The notes below the pieces were generated by a model. It saw nothing but the letters and a program-made list of their open reading frames with translations. It searched no databases and was not told where the DNA came from. Shown piece by piece: positions 7,706-21,134 of a stretch of 64,000 bases of DNA. The translations under genes were made by a program, and so were the position numbers. The stretch is from Azospirillum brasilense (lineage in GTDB: Bacteria > Pseudomonadota > Alphaproteobacteria > Azospirillales > Azospirillaceae), in the NCBI RefSeq assembly GCF_005222205.1, contig NZ_CP032346.1:1294501-1358500 (forward strand). Reading direction: 5' to 3'. Each line of letters starts with the position of its first letter. Position 1 is the stretch's first letter.

Positions 7706-8374
7706 TCAGAAATCCAGGTCGGCGTAATGGCGGGGGGGCGGGCAACCGGGGATGCTGTCGGACAGCAGGCCGCGGAAGCTGGGGCGCGACTTGATGCGGG
7801 CGTACCAGTCCTTGGCCTCCGGCACCTTGTCCCACGGCACGTTGTCCACGTAATCGACGCAGGACAGCGCCGCCGCCGCCGCGATGTCGGCCACCGTGAA
7901 GCTGGAGCCGGCCAGCCAGGGGCGGCGCTCCGACAGGAAGGCGATGTATTCCATGTGGTACTGGATGTTCGCCAGCCCGGCGCGGATCGCCGGGGCGTAG
8001 GGGTGACCCTGGCCGGACAGCCGCTTGATCAGCTTCTCGCCGACCAGATTCTCGGTCACCTCGCGGTCGAAGGTCCGGGTGAACCAATCGACGATCCGGC
8101 GCACCTCGGCGCGGGCCGCCACCTCCCGCGGCATCAGGGCCACGTCGGGATAGGCCTCCTCCAGATACTCCAGCACAGGCAGCCCGCCGGCCACGACGGT
8201 TCCGTCCTCCTCCACCAGCACCGGCGGCTCGCCGGCGGGATTCAGCATCAGGAAATCCTCGCGCCGTTCCCACGGCTTCTCGATGACCGAGTCGAAGGGA
8301 AGACCCTTCTCGGCCAGCATCACCCGCGCGACGCGGGACAAGGGATGGAGGGGGTGGTGATGGAGTGTCCGCAT
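7706..8374 (-). CDS. Glutathione S-transferase family protein
   Basis: A 222-residue cytosolic GST-like protein. The thioredoxin-like N-terminal half (residues 1-80) shows the glutathione-site pattern LNPAGEPPVLVEEDGTVV with the cis-Pro and the EYLEE segment. The all-helical C-terminal half has the N-capping box motif FTVADIAAAAAL near residue 160. It would conjugate or bind glutathione in detoxification or redox metabolism; the substrate is unknown. It stands alone on the minus strand, about 100 nt from the GNAT gene, with no obvious operon partner. Confidence 0.9.
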   Translation of the reverse strand: MRTLHHHPLHPLSRVARVMLAEKGLPFDSVIEKPWERREDFLMLNPAGEPPVLVEEDGTVVAGGLPVLEYLEEAYPDVALMPREVAARAEVRRIVDWFTRTFDREVTENLVGEKLIKRLSGQGHPYAPAIRAGLANIQYHMEYIAFLSERRPWLAGSSFTVADIAAAAALSCVDYVDNVPWDKVPEAKDWYARIKSRPSFRGLLSDSIPGCPPPRHYADLDF

Positions 8375-8475
8375 GCCGGGCCGGACTGTAGCGTATGGGG
8401 AGCGTGGAAAACAGTCTGCGCTTTGGCCTGTGACGCCGCTCCTTCGGCTTATGGATTAACCGTGCCGAGAGGGTG

Positions 8476-8931
8476 TCAAAGGGCGGATTTGCGGTAGACC
8501 ACCAGGGGTTCCGCATCCCCTCCGCTTTCGGTTGCGGGAACCGGGGTCCAGCCGTTGTGCTCGTAGAAGGCGCGGGCCGCCGCGTTGCGCGAGGCGCAGG
8601 CCAGTTCGGCGGAGCCGCGCAGCAGGGTCAGCGCCTCGCGCAGCAGCGCGCTGCCGATGCCCCGCCCGCGCCACAGCGGGGCGATGAACAGGTTGTGGAT
8701 GAAGCGGTCCGCCACATCGACGGAGATGAAGCCGACCACGGCGCCGCCGACTTCCGCCACCAGCACCTCTTCCCCATCCACGCAGTCGTAATAGTCGTCC
8801 AGGCCGAACCGGTCCTCGGGTTGCCAGGAAAAGGCGGCGCGGCGCCCATGCAGGAAGATGTCGGCGCAGCGCGGCCCGTCGGCCGCCGTGGCGAAGCGAA
8901 TGTCGATGCGCAAGCCGTCCTCTGCCGGCAT
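8476..8931 (-). CDS. GNAT family N-acetyltransferase
   Basis: A 151-residue GNAT protein. It has the acetyl-CoA-binding segment PLWRGRGIGSALLREA (R/Q-x-x-G-x-G/A) and the later CASRNAAARAFYEHNGW, which is typical of the C-terminal half of the fold. The substrate cannot be told. The start at 8931 (MPAEDGLRIDIRFAT) is preferred to a longer open frame reaching 9084, because a strong GGGAGGG lies 8 nt upstream and the extra N-terminus is Arg-rich and unlike the family. It lies downstream of gltB on the same strand but beyond the gltB terminator. Confidence 0.87.
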   Translation of the reverse strand: MPAEDGLRIDIRFATAADGPRCADIFLHGRRAAFSWQPEDRFGLDDYYDCVDGEEVLVAEVGGAVVGFISVDVADRFIHNLFIAPLWRGRGIGSALLREALTLLRGSAELACASRNAAARAFYEHNGWTPVPATESGGDAEPLVVYRKSAL

Positions 8932-9044
8932 GACGCCCTCCCATGTGGTTGCGGATGCCCCAGGCGGTCCTAACAACCCATTCCGCACCAGATTATTCCA
9001 AGAACCGGCGCCCTGAAAAGGACGGCCATGGCGACGCCGACGTG

Positions 9045-9079
9045 AAAAACGGCGGCCCGGTTGCACCGGACCGCCGTTT
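9045..9079 (-). terminator. Rho-independent terminator of gltDB
   Basis: On the minus strand, 40 nt past the gltB stop, AAACGGCGG pairs with CCGCCGTTT, followed by a second CCGG/CCGG stem segment after one mismatch, with a TTGCA-type loop. In total this is 13 base pairs. Five A residues at the left side (9045-9049) give a U-tract in gltB mRNA. Confidence 0.85.
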
Positions 9080-9118
9080 CGCATATGCGCAATCGACCTG
9101 AGATTTACTCCGTGGGTT

Positions 9119-13666
<4,548 letters not shown>

Positions 13667-13800
13667 CGGTGGACCCTTTCAATCAGTCTGTTCGGAAAGG
13701 GGACTTCGCCCCTTCACCCCCGCCAAGGGCCGAAATGGACCCCTGGAACCCGCGGAATTATGGATTGCTTGGCTTATTCAGCCCGCTGTCCGGCGGCGGC

Positions 13801-15249
13801 TTATTCGGCCGCGACGGCGACCGGCGCTTCGGCCTTCGCCTTGGCGTAGGCGTGGATGCCCTCCGCCGCGTCGCGGCCGTCGCGGATGGCCCACACCACC
13901 AGCGAGGCGCCGCGCACGATGTCGCCGGCGGCGAAGACGCCCTCCAGGTTGGTCATCTTGCTGCGGTGGTCGACCAGCAGCGTGCCCCAGCGGGTGACCT
14001 TCAGCTCCGTCTCGCCGAACAGGGCGGGCAGGTCCTCCGGCTCGAAGCCGAGCGCCTTGATGACCAGATCGGCCTGGACGGTGAACTCCGACCCCTCGAT
14101 CACCTGCGGAGTCTGGCGGCCGGTGGCGTCGGCGACGCCCAGATGGATGCGCACGGCGCGCACGCCGGTCACCACCGTGTCGCCGGTGAAGCCTTCCGGG
14201 GCGGCCTGCCAGATGAATTCCACGCCCTCTTCCTCGGCGTGGGCGACCTCGCGCTGCGAGCCCGGCATGTTCTTGCGGTCTCGGCGGTACAGACACTTGA
14301 CCGACGTGGCGCCCTGGCGGATGGCCGTGCGCACGCAGTCCATGGCGGTGTCGCCGCCGCCCAGAACCACCACATGCTTGCCCGCGGCGTTCAGGGAGCC
14401 GTTCTCGTACGCCTCCACTTTGTCGCCCAGGCTGACCTTGTTGGAGGTGGTCAGATAGTCCAGCGCCGCCACGATGTTGCCCAGGCCCGAACCCGGCGCC
14501 TTGATGTCGCGCGCCTTGTAGACGCCGGTGGCGACCAGGACGGCGACGTGCTTGCGGCGCAGCTCCGGCAGGGAGGCGTCGCGGCCCACCTCGAAGTTCG
14601 GGTGGTAGATCACCCCGGCGTCGGCCAGAAGCTGCACGCGGCGCTCGACCACCGACTTCTCCAGCTTGAAGCCGGGGATGCCGTAGACCAGCAGGCCGCC
14701 CATGCGGTCGTAGCGGTCGTAGACGTGCACCTCGTAGCCCTTGGCGCGCAGCTCCTCGGCGGCGGCGAGGCCGGCGGGACCGGCGCCGATGACGCCGACC
14801 GAGACGCCCAGCTCACGGGACGGCTTGCGCGGCTTCACCCAGCCCTGATCCCAGGCGGTGTCGTTGATGTACTTCTCGACCGACCCGATGGTGACGGCGC
14901 CGTGGGTGGACTGCTCGATGACGCAGTTGCCCTCGCACAGGCGGTCCTGCGGGCAGATGCGGCCGCAGATCTCCGGGAAGTTGTTGGTGGCCTGGGAGAC
15001 CTCGTAAGCCTCCTCCAGCCGGCCCTCGGAGGTCAGCTTCAGCCAGTCGGGAATGTTGTTGGAGACCGGGCAGTGCACCTGGCAGAAGGGAACGCCGCAC
15101 TGCGAGCAGCGGTTGGCCTGCTCGTTGGCGCGCTCGTCGCTGAAGCGGGCGTAGATCTCGGCGAAATCCTGGCGGCGCTCCGTGGCCGGGCGTTTGTCGG
15201 GCATCCGCTGCGCGGTGTGCACGAAGCCCAACATCCTCTGGTTCGCCAT
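13801..15249 (-). CDS. gltD: Glutamate synthase (NADPH) small (beta) subunit
   Basis: A 482-residue FAD flavoprotein that oxidises NADPH and passes electrons through 4Fe-4S clusters to GltB. The N-terminal cysteine clusters CSQCGVPFCQVHCP and CGRICPQDRLCEGNC hold the iron-sulfur centres. GVIGAGPAGLAAAEEL is the FAD Rossmann motif and VVVLGGGDTAMDCVRTA the NADPH motif. The open frame continues 57 codons upstream to 15420, but the ATG at 15249 (MANQRMLGFVHTAQ) was chosen. It gives the known subunit length, has AGAAGGAG upstream, and the extension is Arg/Pro-rich. It is the first gene of the gltD-gltB operon. After the stop an in-frame second GAA-TAA-GCC occurs 27 nt later. Confidence 0.98.
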   Translation of the reverse strand: MANQRMLGFVHTAQRMPDKRPATERRQDFAEIYARFSDERANEQANRCSQCGVPFCQVHCPVSNNIPDWLKLTSEGRLEEAYEVSQATNNFPEICGRICPQDRLCEGNCVIEQSTHGAVTIGSVEKYINDTAWDQGWVKPRKPSRELGVSVGVIGAGPAGLAAAEELRAKGYEVHVYDRYDRMGGLLVYGIPGFKLEKSVVERRVQLLADAGVIYHPNFEVGRDASLPELRRKHVAVLVATGVYKARDIKAPGSGLGNIVAALDYLTTSNKVSLGDKVEAYENGSLNAAGKHVVVLGGGDTAMDCVRTAIRQGATSVKCLYRRDRKNMPGSQREVAHAEEEGVEFIWQAAPEGFTGDTVVTGVRAVRIHLGVADATGRQTPQVIEGSEFTVQADLVIKALGFEPEDLPALFGETELKVTRWGTLLVDHRSKMTNLEGVFAAGDIVRGASLVVWAIRDGRDAAEGIHAYAKAKAEAPVAVAAE

Positions 15250-15641
15250 AACGCCTGCTCCTTCTTCCCGTGTCCCGTGCATGGGGACGGCGCCGGCGGC
15301 CGGGAGACCCTTCTTCGTGCCGGTGGGGCATGGCGAGGGGCGTGGCCGCAGTGAAAACGAAAGCCCGCGGTCACGCGGTCTGAACGTCATATACCGCAAG
15401 AGAAGGCGCCGCGCGAGCATATTTTCACCGTTAGGACAGCATAGTTGACCAAACCGTGACTCGATGTCGCGGACGCCTCCGGGAGCGGCCGGAGTGCCTG
15501 AAAAACAAGCAAGAAAATTAGGTCCGATCCGGGACTATCGCTCAATTCGGGGTATCGCCCCATGGGTCGTCGCCTTCGCCATGTTGCGCTGCTATAAGCC
15601 GGACATTGCCCCCCGCAATCTTGTCAGAGGCCCCGCGCCGC
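15250..15641. other. Intergenic region between divergent gltD and uppP
   Basis: This 392-bp stretch has no gene that I can support. It contains an A/T-richer patch around 15500-15520 (GAAAATTAG) and a TATAAG at 15593-15598 that could serve as a -10 for uppP, but no convincing -35 lies 16-18 bp upstream. On the gltD side TATGCT and TATATG occur on the minus strand, also without a good -35. Both promoters must be here because the flanking genes diverge; I could not place them. No RpoN-type GG-N10-GC box was convincing. Confidence 0.6.
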
Positions 15642-16442
15642 ATGTTGATCGACCAATATCTGGATGCCGCTCTGCTCGGCCTGATCGAAGGGCTGACCGA
15701 ATTCCTGCCGGTCTCGTCCACCGGCCACCTGATCATTTTCGACACCCTGCTGGGCTTCGAAGGCCCTCCGGGCAAGGTGTTCGAGGTCGTGATCCAGCTC
15801 GGTGCGATCCTGGCGATCTGCACGGTCTATTTCGCCCGGCTGTGGAAGGTGGTCACCGGGTTGAAGGACGATCCGGGCGCCCGCCACTTCGCTATGGCGG
15901 TGATCCTGGCCTTCCTGCCGGCGATGGTGCTGGGGGCGGCGCTGCACGGCGTCATCAAGGCGGTGCTGTTCAACCCGACGGTGGTCAGCGTCGCGCTGAT
16001 CCTGGGCGGCGTCGCGATCCTGATGGCGGAGCGGCTGGTGCCGGTCCCGCGCTATCACCAGATCGAGCGCTTCCCGGCGCCGCTCGCCCTGAAGATCGGG
16101 CTGTGCCAGTGCCTGGCGCTGGTGCCGGGGGTGTCGCGCTCGGGCGCCACGATCCTCGGCTCGCTGCTGATGGGGGTGGACCGGCGGACCGCCGCGGAAT
16201 TCTCCTTCTTCCTGGCGATCCCGACCATGGCCGGGGCCACGGTCTACGACCTCTACAAGAACTGGAGCCTGATGACCGTCGACTCCGCGCTGCTGATCGG
16301 GGTCGGCTTCGTCACCGCCTTCCTCGCGGCGGCGCTGGTGGTCAAGGTGCTGGTGGACTTTGTCGGGCGCTACGGCTTCGCGCCCTTCGCCTGGTACCGC
16401 ATCGCCATCGGGTCGGGGATGCTGGCGTTCCTCTATCTGTAA
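15642..16442 (+). CDS. uppP: Undecaprenyl-diphosphate phosphatase UppP/BacA
   Basis: A 266-residue polytopic inner-membrane protein. It has both family signatures: GLIEGLTEFLPVSSTGHLI near residue 15-33, with the catalytic Glu, and PGVSRSGATILGSLLMG near 160. It dephosphorylates undecaprenyl pyrophosphate so that the lipid carrier can be reused for peptidoglycan and surface polysaccharides, and it gives bacitracin tolerance. The ATG at 15642 was preferred to a TTG at 15606, since MLIDQYLDAALLGLIEG is the usual family start. It is divergent from gltD and convergent with the MFS gene, 34 nt away. Confidence 0.96.
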   Translation: MLIDQYLDAALLGLIEGLTEFLPVSSTGHLIIFDTLLGFEGPPGKVFEVVIQLGAILAICTVYFARLWKVVTGLKDDPGARHFAMAVILAFLPAMVLGAALHGVIKAVLFNPTVVSVALILGGVAILMAERLVPVPRYHQIERFPAPLALKIGLCQCLALVPGVSRSGATILGSLLMGVDRRTAAEFSFFLAIPTMAGATVYDLYKNWSLMTVDSALLIGVGFVTAFLAAALVVKVLVDFVGRYGFAPFAWYRIAIGSGMLAFLYL

Positions 16443-16476
16443 AGAGCCGGCTGTAAAAGTTGGCTTCCTGCGCGCC

Positions 16477-17652
16477 TCAGCCCTGCCGGGCGACGGCGCG
16501 CGAGGAGGCCGCGGCGATGACCAGGGCCAACGCGGCGACCAGGGCGAAGGAAAAGCCCACCGTGCTGGCCTCCGCCACGAAGCCGAGCAGGGCCGGGCCG
16601 GTCAGCACGCCGGCGTAGCCGAGGGTCGCCACCGCGGCGATGGCCTGGCCGGCTTCCCCCTCCGCCTTGGCCCCGGCGGCGCTGAACAGCACCGGCACCA
16701 CGTTCGACAGGCCGAGGCCGGTCAGCCCGAAGCCGGCGACCGCCACCACCGGCCCGCCGCCGGTCAGCGCGACGGCCAGCCCGGCGAAGGCCAGCACGGC
16801 GCCCGCCCGGACCAGCAGCGGCCCGCCGAACCGCTGGCGCAGCCGGTCGCCGCAGAAGCGGCCCACCGCCATAGCGCCGGAAAAGACGGCGAAGCCCAGC
16901 GCCGCGATCGACGCCGCCCCCCCCAGATCCTCGCGCAGATAGACGGCGCTCCAGTCCAGGATCGCGCCCTCGCTCATGAAGGCCAGGAAGGTCAGCGCCC
17001 CCAGCAGCAGCGTGCCGCGGTCGGGCAGGGCGAGGCCCGACGGCTCCGCCTGCTGGTCGGCGCTGCCGGGCAGGAAGCGGCGGTGCAGCGCGAAGAACAG
17101 GAGCAGAAGCGCCGCCGCGAGGATCGAGGCCTGGACCGGCGGCGGCAGGATCTGCAGCAGCAGACCGCCCGCCCCGGCGCCGAACAGGCCGCCCAGGCTC
17201 CACATGCCGTGCAGCGACGACATGATGGGCTGCCCGAGATGGCGTTCCACCAGGGCGCCGTGGGCGTTCATCGCCACGTCCATGGTGCCGCCCGCCGCCC
17301 CGAACAGGAACAGCACCGCGCACAGCGCCAGCAGGTCCGGCATCAGCGCCGGCAGCGGCAGGATCAGGGCGAAGAACAGGGCGGTGATCCGGATCACCGG
17401 GGCGCTGCCGACGCGGCCGAGCAGGGCGCCGGTGCCGATCATCGCGGTCAGCGCCCCGGCGGCGAGGCAGAGCAGGGCGACGCCGAGCACGCCGGGGCTG
17501 AGGTCCAGATGATCCTTGATCGCCGGGATCTGGGTGGCCCAGACGCCGAAGACCGAGCCGTTGACGAAGAAGGCCGCCAGGGAGGCCAGCCGGGCGCCCG
17601 GGGCGCGGTCGGCGAATTCCCGTATGGTGAAATCCTGCGTTGCGGCCTGCAT
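16477..17652 (-). CDS. MFS transporter, YbjJ/MosC-like
   Basis: A 391-residue, 12-TM major facilitator protein. Segments characteristic of the YbjJ/MosC/fucose-permease-like branch are TMDVAMNAHGALVERHLGQP with SSLHGMWSLGGLFGA after TM4-5, and SEGAILDWSAVYLRED at the start of the second half. Members are often next to sugar or rhizopine loci, but the transported compound is not established for most. It stands alone here, so function beyond transport is not assigned. Confidence 0.85.
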   Translation of the reverse strand: MQAATQDFTIREFADRAPGARLASLAAFFVNGSVFGVWATQIPAIKDHLDLSPGVLGVALLCLAAGALTAMIGTGALLGRVGSAPVIRITALFFALILPLPALMPDLLALCAVLFLFGAAGGTMDVAMNAHGALVERHLGQPIMSSLHGMWSLGGLFGAGAGGLLLQILPPPVQASILAAALLLLFFALHRRFLPGSADQQAEPSGLALPDRGTLLLGALTFLAFMSEGAILDWSAVYLREDLGGAASIAALGFAVFSGAMAVGRFCGDRLRQRFGGPLLVRAGAVLAFAGLAVALTGGGPVVAVAGFGLTGLGLSNVVPVLFSAAGAKAEGEAGQAIAAVATLGYAGVLTGPALLGFVAEASTVGFSFALVAALALVIAAASSRAVARQG

Positions 17653-17773
17653 GACTTTCCACGTCCCTTCCGTCGCCCCGATGAAGGGGCCAGATGCGGC
17701 AGGACGGCGCGGGAATCAAGGCCGCGCGCCGCAGGGCACCCTTGCGAGGGCGGTCGGAACCCAAAACGGCGAA

Positions 17774-17796
17774 AGCCCCGGCGGCAGGCCGGGGCT
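17774..17796 (-). terminator. Hairpin terminator after NDUFA9-like gene
   Basis: AGCCCCGG and CCGGGGCT form an 8-bp stem with a 7-nt loop, 29 nt past the stop of the minus-strand gene at 17825. On that strand it is followed by TTTCGCCGTTTT, a broken U-tract. Confidence 0.6.
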
Positions 17797-17824
17797 CTCA
17801 TTTCGATGGTGTGGAACCGAGGAC

Positions 17825-18814
17825 TCAGTGCGCGCCGGAATGGTTGCCGGCGTCGCGCGGCATCGTGTTGGAGCGGCCCCCGACGATGAAGCGCGACAGG
17901 TAGGTCGGCAGGACCACCTCGCAGCTCGACAGGTTGGTGATGCCCAGATCCTTGAAGCCCGGCGCGCCGGCGGCGGCGACGTTGTCGGTCTTCAGCATCT
18001 CCACCTGATCGCGGGTCAGCGGCGGGGCGACGATGGGCGGCGCCTTTTCCAGCAGGCCGCCCAGCGTCTCCGCGATGTTCCAGGGAATCGGCACGAGGAA
18101 ACGCTTGCGGCGGATCTCCCGCAGCATGAGCTGCATCAGCTCCTTGAAGCTGTAGACGCGCGGGCCGCCCAGCTCGAAGGTCCGGCCGGCCGCCGAGTCC
18201 AGCGTCGCCGCGGCGGCGATGGCGTCGGCCAGATCGCCGACATAGACCGGCTGGAACTTCGTCGCCCCGCCGATCAGCGGCAGCGCCGGGGAGACCTGCG
18301 CCATGGCGGCGAACTTGTTGAAGAAGCCGTCCTCCGGCCCGAAGACGATGCTCGGGCGGATGATGGTGGCGCCGGGGAAGGCCTGCGCCACCGCCTGCTC
18401 GCCCGCCGCCTTGGACTTGGCGTAGGCCGAGGCCGACTTGGCGTCGGCGCCGATGGCCGAGACATGGACCAGGCGGCGCACGCCGCTGGCCTTGGCGATG
18501 CGGGCGATGCGGGCGGGGGCGTCGACATGCACGGTCTGGAAATTCCAGGCCCCGCGCTCGTACAGCGTGCCGATCAGGTTGATGACGGTGTCCGCACCCT
18601 GGATGGCCCGCGCGACCGACTGGTCGTCCTTCACGTCGGCGGCCATCGGCACGATCTGCCCGACCGAGCCGGCGGTCTTCAGGAAGTTGGCCTTGTTCGG
18701 ATGGCGCGACACCACGCGCACGATGGCGCCGGTCTTGGCGAGGCGACGAATGAGATGGCGGCCGACGAATCCCGAACCGCCGAACACCGTGACCACTTCA
18801 GAGCGATAGGACAT
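17825..18814 (-). CDS. NAD(P)-dependent epimerase, complex I NDUFA9-like
   Basis: A 329-residue extended/atypical SDR-fold protein. The N-terminal nucleotide motif VTVFGGSGFVGRHLIRRLAK is followed by INLIGTLYERG, HVSAIGADAKSASAYAKSKA and IIRPSIVFGPEDGFFNKFA. This set is typical of the bacterial homologues of mitochondrial complex I subunit NDUFA9 (39 kDa). The YAKSK motif is present. In mitochondria the protein binds NADPH and stabilises complex I; in alphaproteobacteria its role is not firmly known. The ATG at 18814 has GGAGAAGG upstream, whereas the longer open frame to 19039 runs across the tRNA promoter. No nuo genes are nearby. Confidence 0.85.
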   Translation of the reverse strand: MSYRSEVVTVFGGSGFVGRHLIRRLAKTGAIVRVVSRHPNKANFLKTAGSVGQIVPMAADVKDDQSVARAIQGADTVINLIGTLYERGAWNFQTVHVDAPARIARIAKASGVRRLVHVSAIGADAKSASAYAKSKAAGEQAVAQAFPGATIIRPSIVFGPEDGFFNKFAAMAQVSPALPLIGGATKFQPVYVGDLADAIAAAATLDSAAGRTFELGGPRVYSFKELMQLMLREIRRKRFLVPIPWNIAETLGGLLEKAPPIVAPPLTRDQVEMLKTDNVAAAGAPGFKDLGITNLSSCEVVLPTYLSRFIVGGRSNTMPRDAGNHSGAH

Positions 18815-18998
18815 CGACCTTCTCCCGTGCCGTTGGGCCCGCAAATTCTTCCCTCCGGGCCGCCCGCCGGCGGGGCGGGGCGACCGGATCGGGGGTTGCT
18901 TATATAGAAACCTCCCGGAGGAGGCTAGGGCCTGCCGCGCCGCCCGCGGCCCATTTCGCGCCCGGCGGCGCTTTCCGCGCGAAAGTGAAAAAAAGCTG

Positions 18999-19027
18999 TT
19001 GACGGGTCTCCGCCGGACGGCTACATA
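18999..19027 (+). promoter_or_regulatory. Sigma-70 promoter of tRNA-Leu
   Basis: TTGACG (18999-19004), a 17-bp spacer, then TACATA (19022-19027), ending 15 nt before the mature tRNA 5' end. This is one of the best -35/-10 matches in the window and fits a highly expressed tRNA. Confidence 0.8.
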
Positions 19028-19042
19028 AGCGGCCCACACCGA

Positions 19043-19129
19043 GCCCAGGTGGCGGAATTGGTAGACGCGCAGGTTTCAGGTACCTGTGGCAGAAATGTCG
19101 TGGAAGTTCGAGTCTTCTCCTGGGCACCA
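19043..19129 (+). tRNA. tRNA-Leu(CAG)
   Basis: An 87-nt class II tRNA. Acceptor arms GCCCAGG/CCTGGGC pair fully, with discriminator A and an encoded CCA end. The D-arm includes GCGGAATTGGTAGACGC. The anticodon stem CAGGT/ACCTG encloses loop TTCAGGT, so the anticodon is CAG, reading CUG. A long variable arm (about GGCA-GAAA-TGTC) and a T-arm with TTCGAGT follow. CUG is a frequent Leu codon in these GC-rich genes. Confidence 0.96.
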
Positions 19130-19252
19130 TATCTACCCGGCTGCGCCGCATGCTACGAGCCTCCCCCAGCGGGACGGACAGGTAGCAGAGCGGCGTTCGT
19201 CGTTTCTGGGGTCCGTGGCCGGGGGCCGTCCTATTGAGCGGGAAGCCACCCA

Positions 19253-19879
19253 ATGCCCATCGACCTTCATGACGGCGACCTGCCGGACGGTCTCGACCTG
19301 AAGTCCCTCGCCCGCGGCGGCGCCGTCGCCATCGACACCGAGACCATGGGGCTGAACCCCCACCGCGACCGGCTGTGCCTGGTCCAGCTCTCCCCCGGCG
19401 ACGGCACGGTCCATCTGGTCCAGTTCCGCAAGGGCGAATACGACGCGCCGAACCTGAAGCGCCTGCTCGCCGACCCCGACGTCACCAAGCTGTTCCACTT
19501 CGCCCGCTTCGACGTGGCGGTGATGCGGGCCTATCTCGGCGTCGTCTGCCAGCCGGTCTACTGCACCAAGGTCGCGTCCAAGCTGGTCCGCACCTTCACC
19601 GACAAGCACGGGCTGAAGGATCTGGTGAAGGACCTGCTGGGGGTGGAGCTGTCCAAGCAGCAGCAGTCCTCCGACTGGGGCGCCGCGGAGCTGACCCCGG
19701 AGCAGATGAAATACGCCGCCTCCGACGTGCTGCACCTGCACGACCTCAAGGAGAAGCTCGACGTCATGCTGGCGCGCGAGGGGCGGACCCATCTCGCCAA
19801 GGCCTGCTTCGACTTCCTGCCGGCCCGCGGCGAGCTTGACCTCGGCGGCTGGGAGCAGCCGGACATTCTGTCGCATTGA
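19253..19879 (+). CDS. rnd: Ribonuclease D-like 3'-5' exonuclease (short form)
   Basis: A 208-residue DEDDy exonuclease. Exo I is AIDTETMGL (residues 26-34), Exo II KLFHFARFDVAVM, and Exo III YAASDVLHLHDL with the catalytic Tyr. It lacks the HRDC domains of the roughly 375-residue E. coli RNase D, giving the short form common in alphaproteobacteria. The expected role is trimming tRNA and other RNA 3' ends; nucleic-acid specificity is not shown by sequence. It lies between tRNA-Leu and the KdsD/Lpt cluster on the same strand. Confidence 0.9.
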   Translation: MPIDLHDGDLPDGLDLKSLARGGAVAIDTETMGLNPHRDRLCLVQLSPGDGTVHLVQFRKGEYDAPNLKRLLADPDVTKLFHFARFDVAVMRAYLGVVCQPVYCTKVASKLVRTFTDKHGLKDLVKDLLGVELSKQQQSSDWGAAELTPEQMKYAASDVLHLHDLKEKLDVMLAREGRTHLAKACFDFLPARGELDLGGWEQPDILSH

Positions 19880-20049
19880 GGCCGTTCGCGTTGACGGCCG
19901 GCGCCGGGACATGAGCCCCGGTGGAATAGGTCAAGCCCTCCGGACGTTGATTTGACCGGACGCGCGCGGGTGGGCATACTGCCCGCGCGGCGGCTGACCC
20001 GTTGTCGCGGATACGCGCGCCGCCAGCCGGAGTACCCTTTCTCGGCCCC

Positions 20050-21108
20050 ATGGGCCAACCAGAAGAGGCAAGCACCGCCTTGACGAGCCTGACCGCATCC
20101 AGCCTGGCACCCAGCCTGATCGATCGCCCGGCCGACGTCCCGCCGGACGCCGCGGCCGACCGCGACATCGCGAGCGCCCGGCGCGTCCTGCGGATGGAGG
20201 CCGAGGCCCTGACCGCGCTGGCGGACGGGCTGGACGGCGCCTTCGTGCGCGCCCTGGACCGGCTGGCCGGCATCGCCGGGCGCGTCGTCGTCTCCGGCAT
20301 GGGCAAATCCGGCCATGTGGCGCGCAAGATCGCCGCGACCCTGGCCTCCACCGGCACGCCGGCCTTCTTCGTCCATCCCGGCGAGGCGAGCCACGGCGAC
20401 CTCGGCATGATCGCCCGCCAGGACGCGGTGATCGCCCTGTCCAATTCCGGCGAGACGCACGAGCTGTCGGACATCGTCGCCTACACCCGCCGCTTCGACA
20501 TTCCGCTGATCGGCATCACCCGGCGCGCCGGCTCCTCCCTGGCGGAGCAGTCGGACGTGGCGCTGGTGCTGCCGCCGGCGCCGGAGGCCTGTCCGCTGGG
20601 GCTGGCGCCGACCACCTCGAGCACGATGATGCTGGCGCTGGGCGACGCCCTGGCGGTGGCGCTGTTGGAACGGCGCGGCTTCACGGCGGCGGACTTCAAG
20701 CAGTTCCATCCCGGTGGCCAGCTCGGCCGGGCGCTGCTGAAGGTGACCGACGTGATGCACAAGGGCGAGGATATGCCGCTGTGCGCCTTGGATACGCCGC
20801 TTTCCACCGTCATATTCGAGATGACGGCCAAGCGGCTGGGCTGCGTCGGCGTGGTCGATGCCACCGGCGCTCTGGCCGGGGTCATCACGGACGGCGACCT
20901 CCGCCGCCACCTGACGCCGGAGCTGTGGGCCGAGCGCGCCGACAGCATCATGTCGCCGCGCCCCAAGACGATCCGCCCCAAGGCGCTGGTCGAGGAGGCG
21001 CTGCGGGAAATGAACGCGAAGCAGATCACCAGCCTGTTCGTGGTGGAAGCGGACCGGCCGCTCGGTGTTGTGCACATTCACGATTGCCTGCGCGCCGGGG
21101 CGGCGTGA
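20050..21108 (+). CDS. kdsD: Arabinose-5-phosphate isomerase, KpsF/GutQ (KdsD) family
   Basis: A 352-residue SIS-domain sugar-phosphate isomerase with two C-terminal CBS domains. The SIS part has VVVSGMGKSGHVARKIAATLASTG, PGEASHGDLGMI and ALSNSGETHEL. GFTAADFKQFHPGGQLGR is the family signature before the CBS pair, which begins near VTDVMHKGEDMP. It converts ribulose-5-P to arabinose-5-P, the first step of KDO synthesis for lipopolysaccharide. The location just upstream of lptCAB supports this role over the gut or capsule paralogues. The start is uncertain: ATG 20050 is given, while TTG 20080 after AGAAGAGG is an alternative. Confidence 0.92.
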   Translation: MGQPEEASTALTSLTASSLAPSLIDRPADVPPDAAADRDIASARRVLRMEAEALTALADGLDGAFVRALDRLAGIAGRVVVSGMGKSGHVARKIAATLASTGTPAFFVHPGEASHGDLGMIARQDAVIALSNSGETHELSDIVAYTRRFDIPLIGITRRAGSSLAEQSDVALVLPPAPEACPLGLAPTTSSTMMLALGDALAVALLERRGFTAADFKQFHPGGQLGRALLKVTDVMHKGEDMPLCALDTPLSTVIFEMTAKRLGCVGVVDATGALAGVITDGDLRRHLTPELWAERADSIMSPRPKTIRPKALVEEALREMNAKQITSLFVVEADRPLGVVHIHDCLRAGAA

Positions 21109-21134
21109 CGGGCAGCCGGAGGACGGTTGACGCC

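Noticed and set aside
13669-15354. Open frame of 561 codons opposite gltD
   Set aside because: Antisense shadow of gltD with biased composition and no family features.
15250-15420. 57-codon N-terminal extension of GltD
   Set aside because: ATG 15249 gives the established 482-residue subunit and has a ribosome site; the extension is Arg/Pro-rich.
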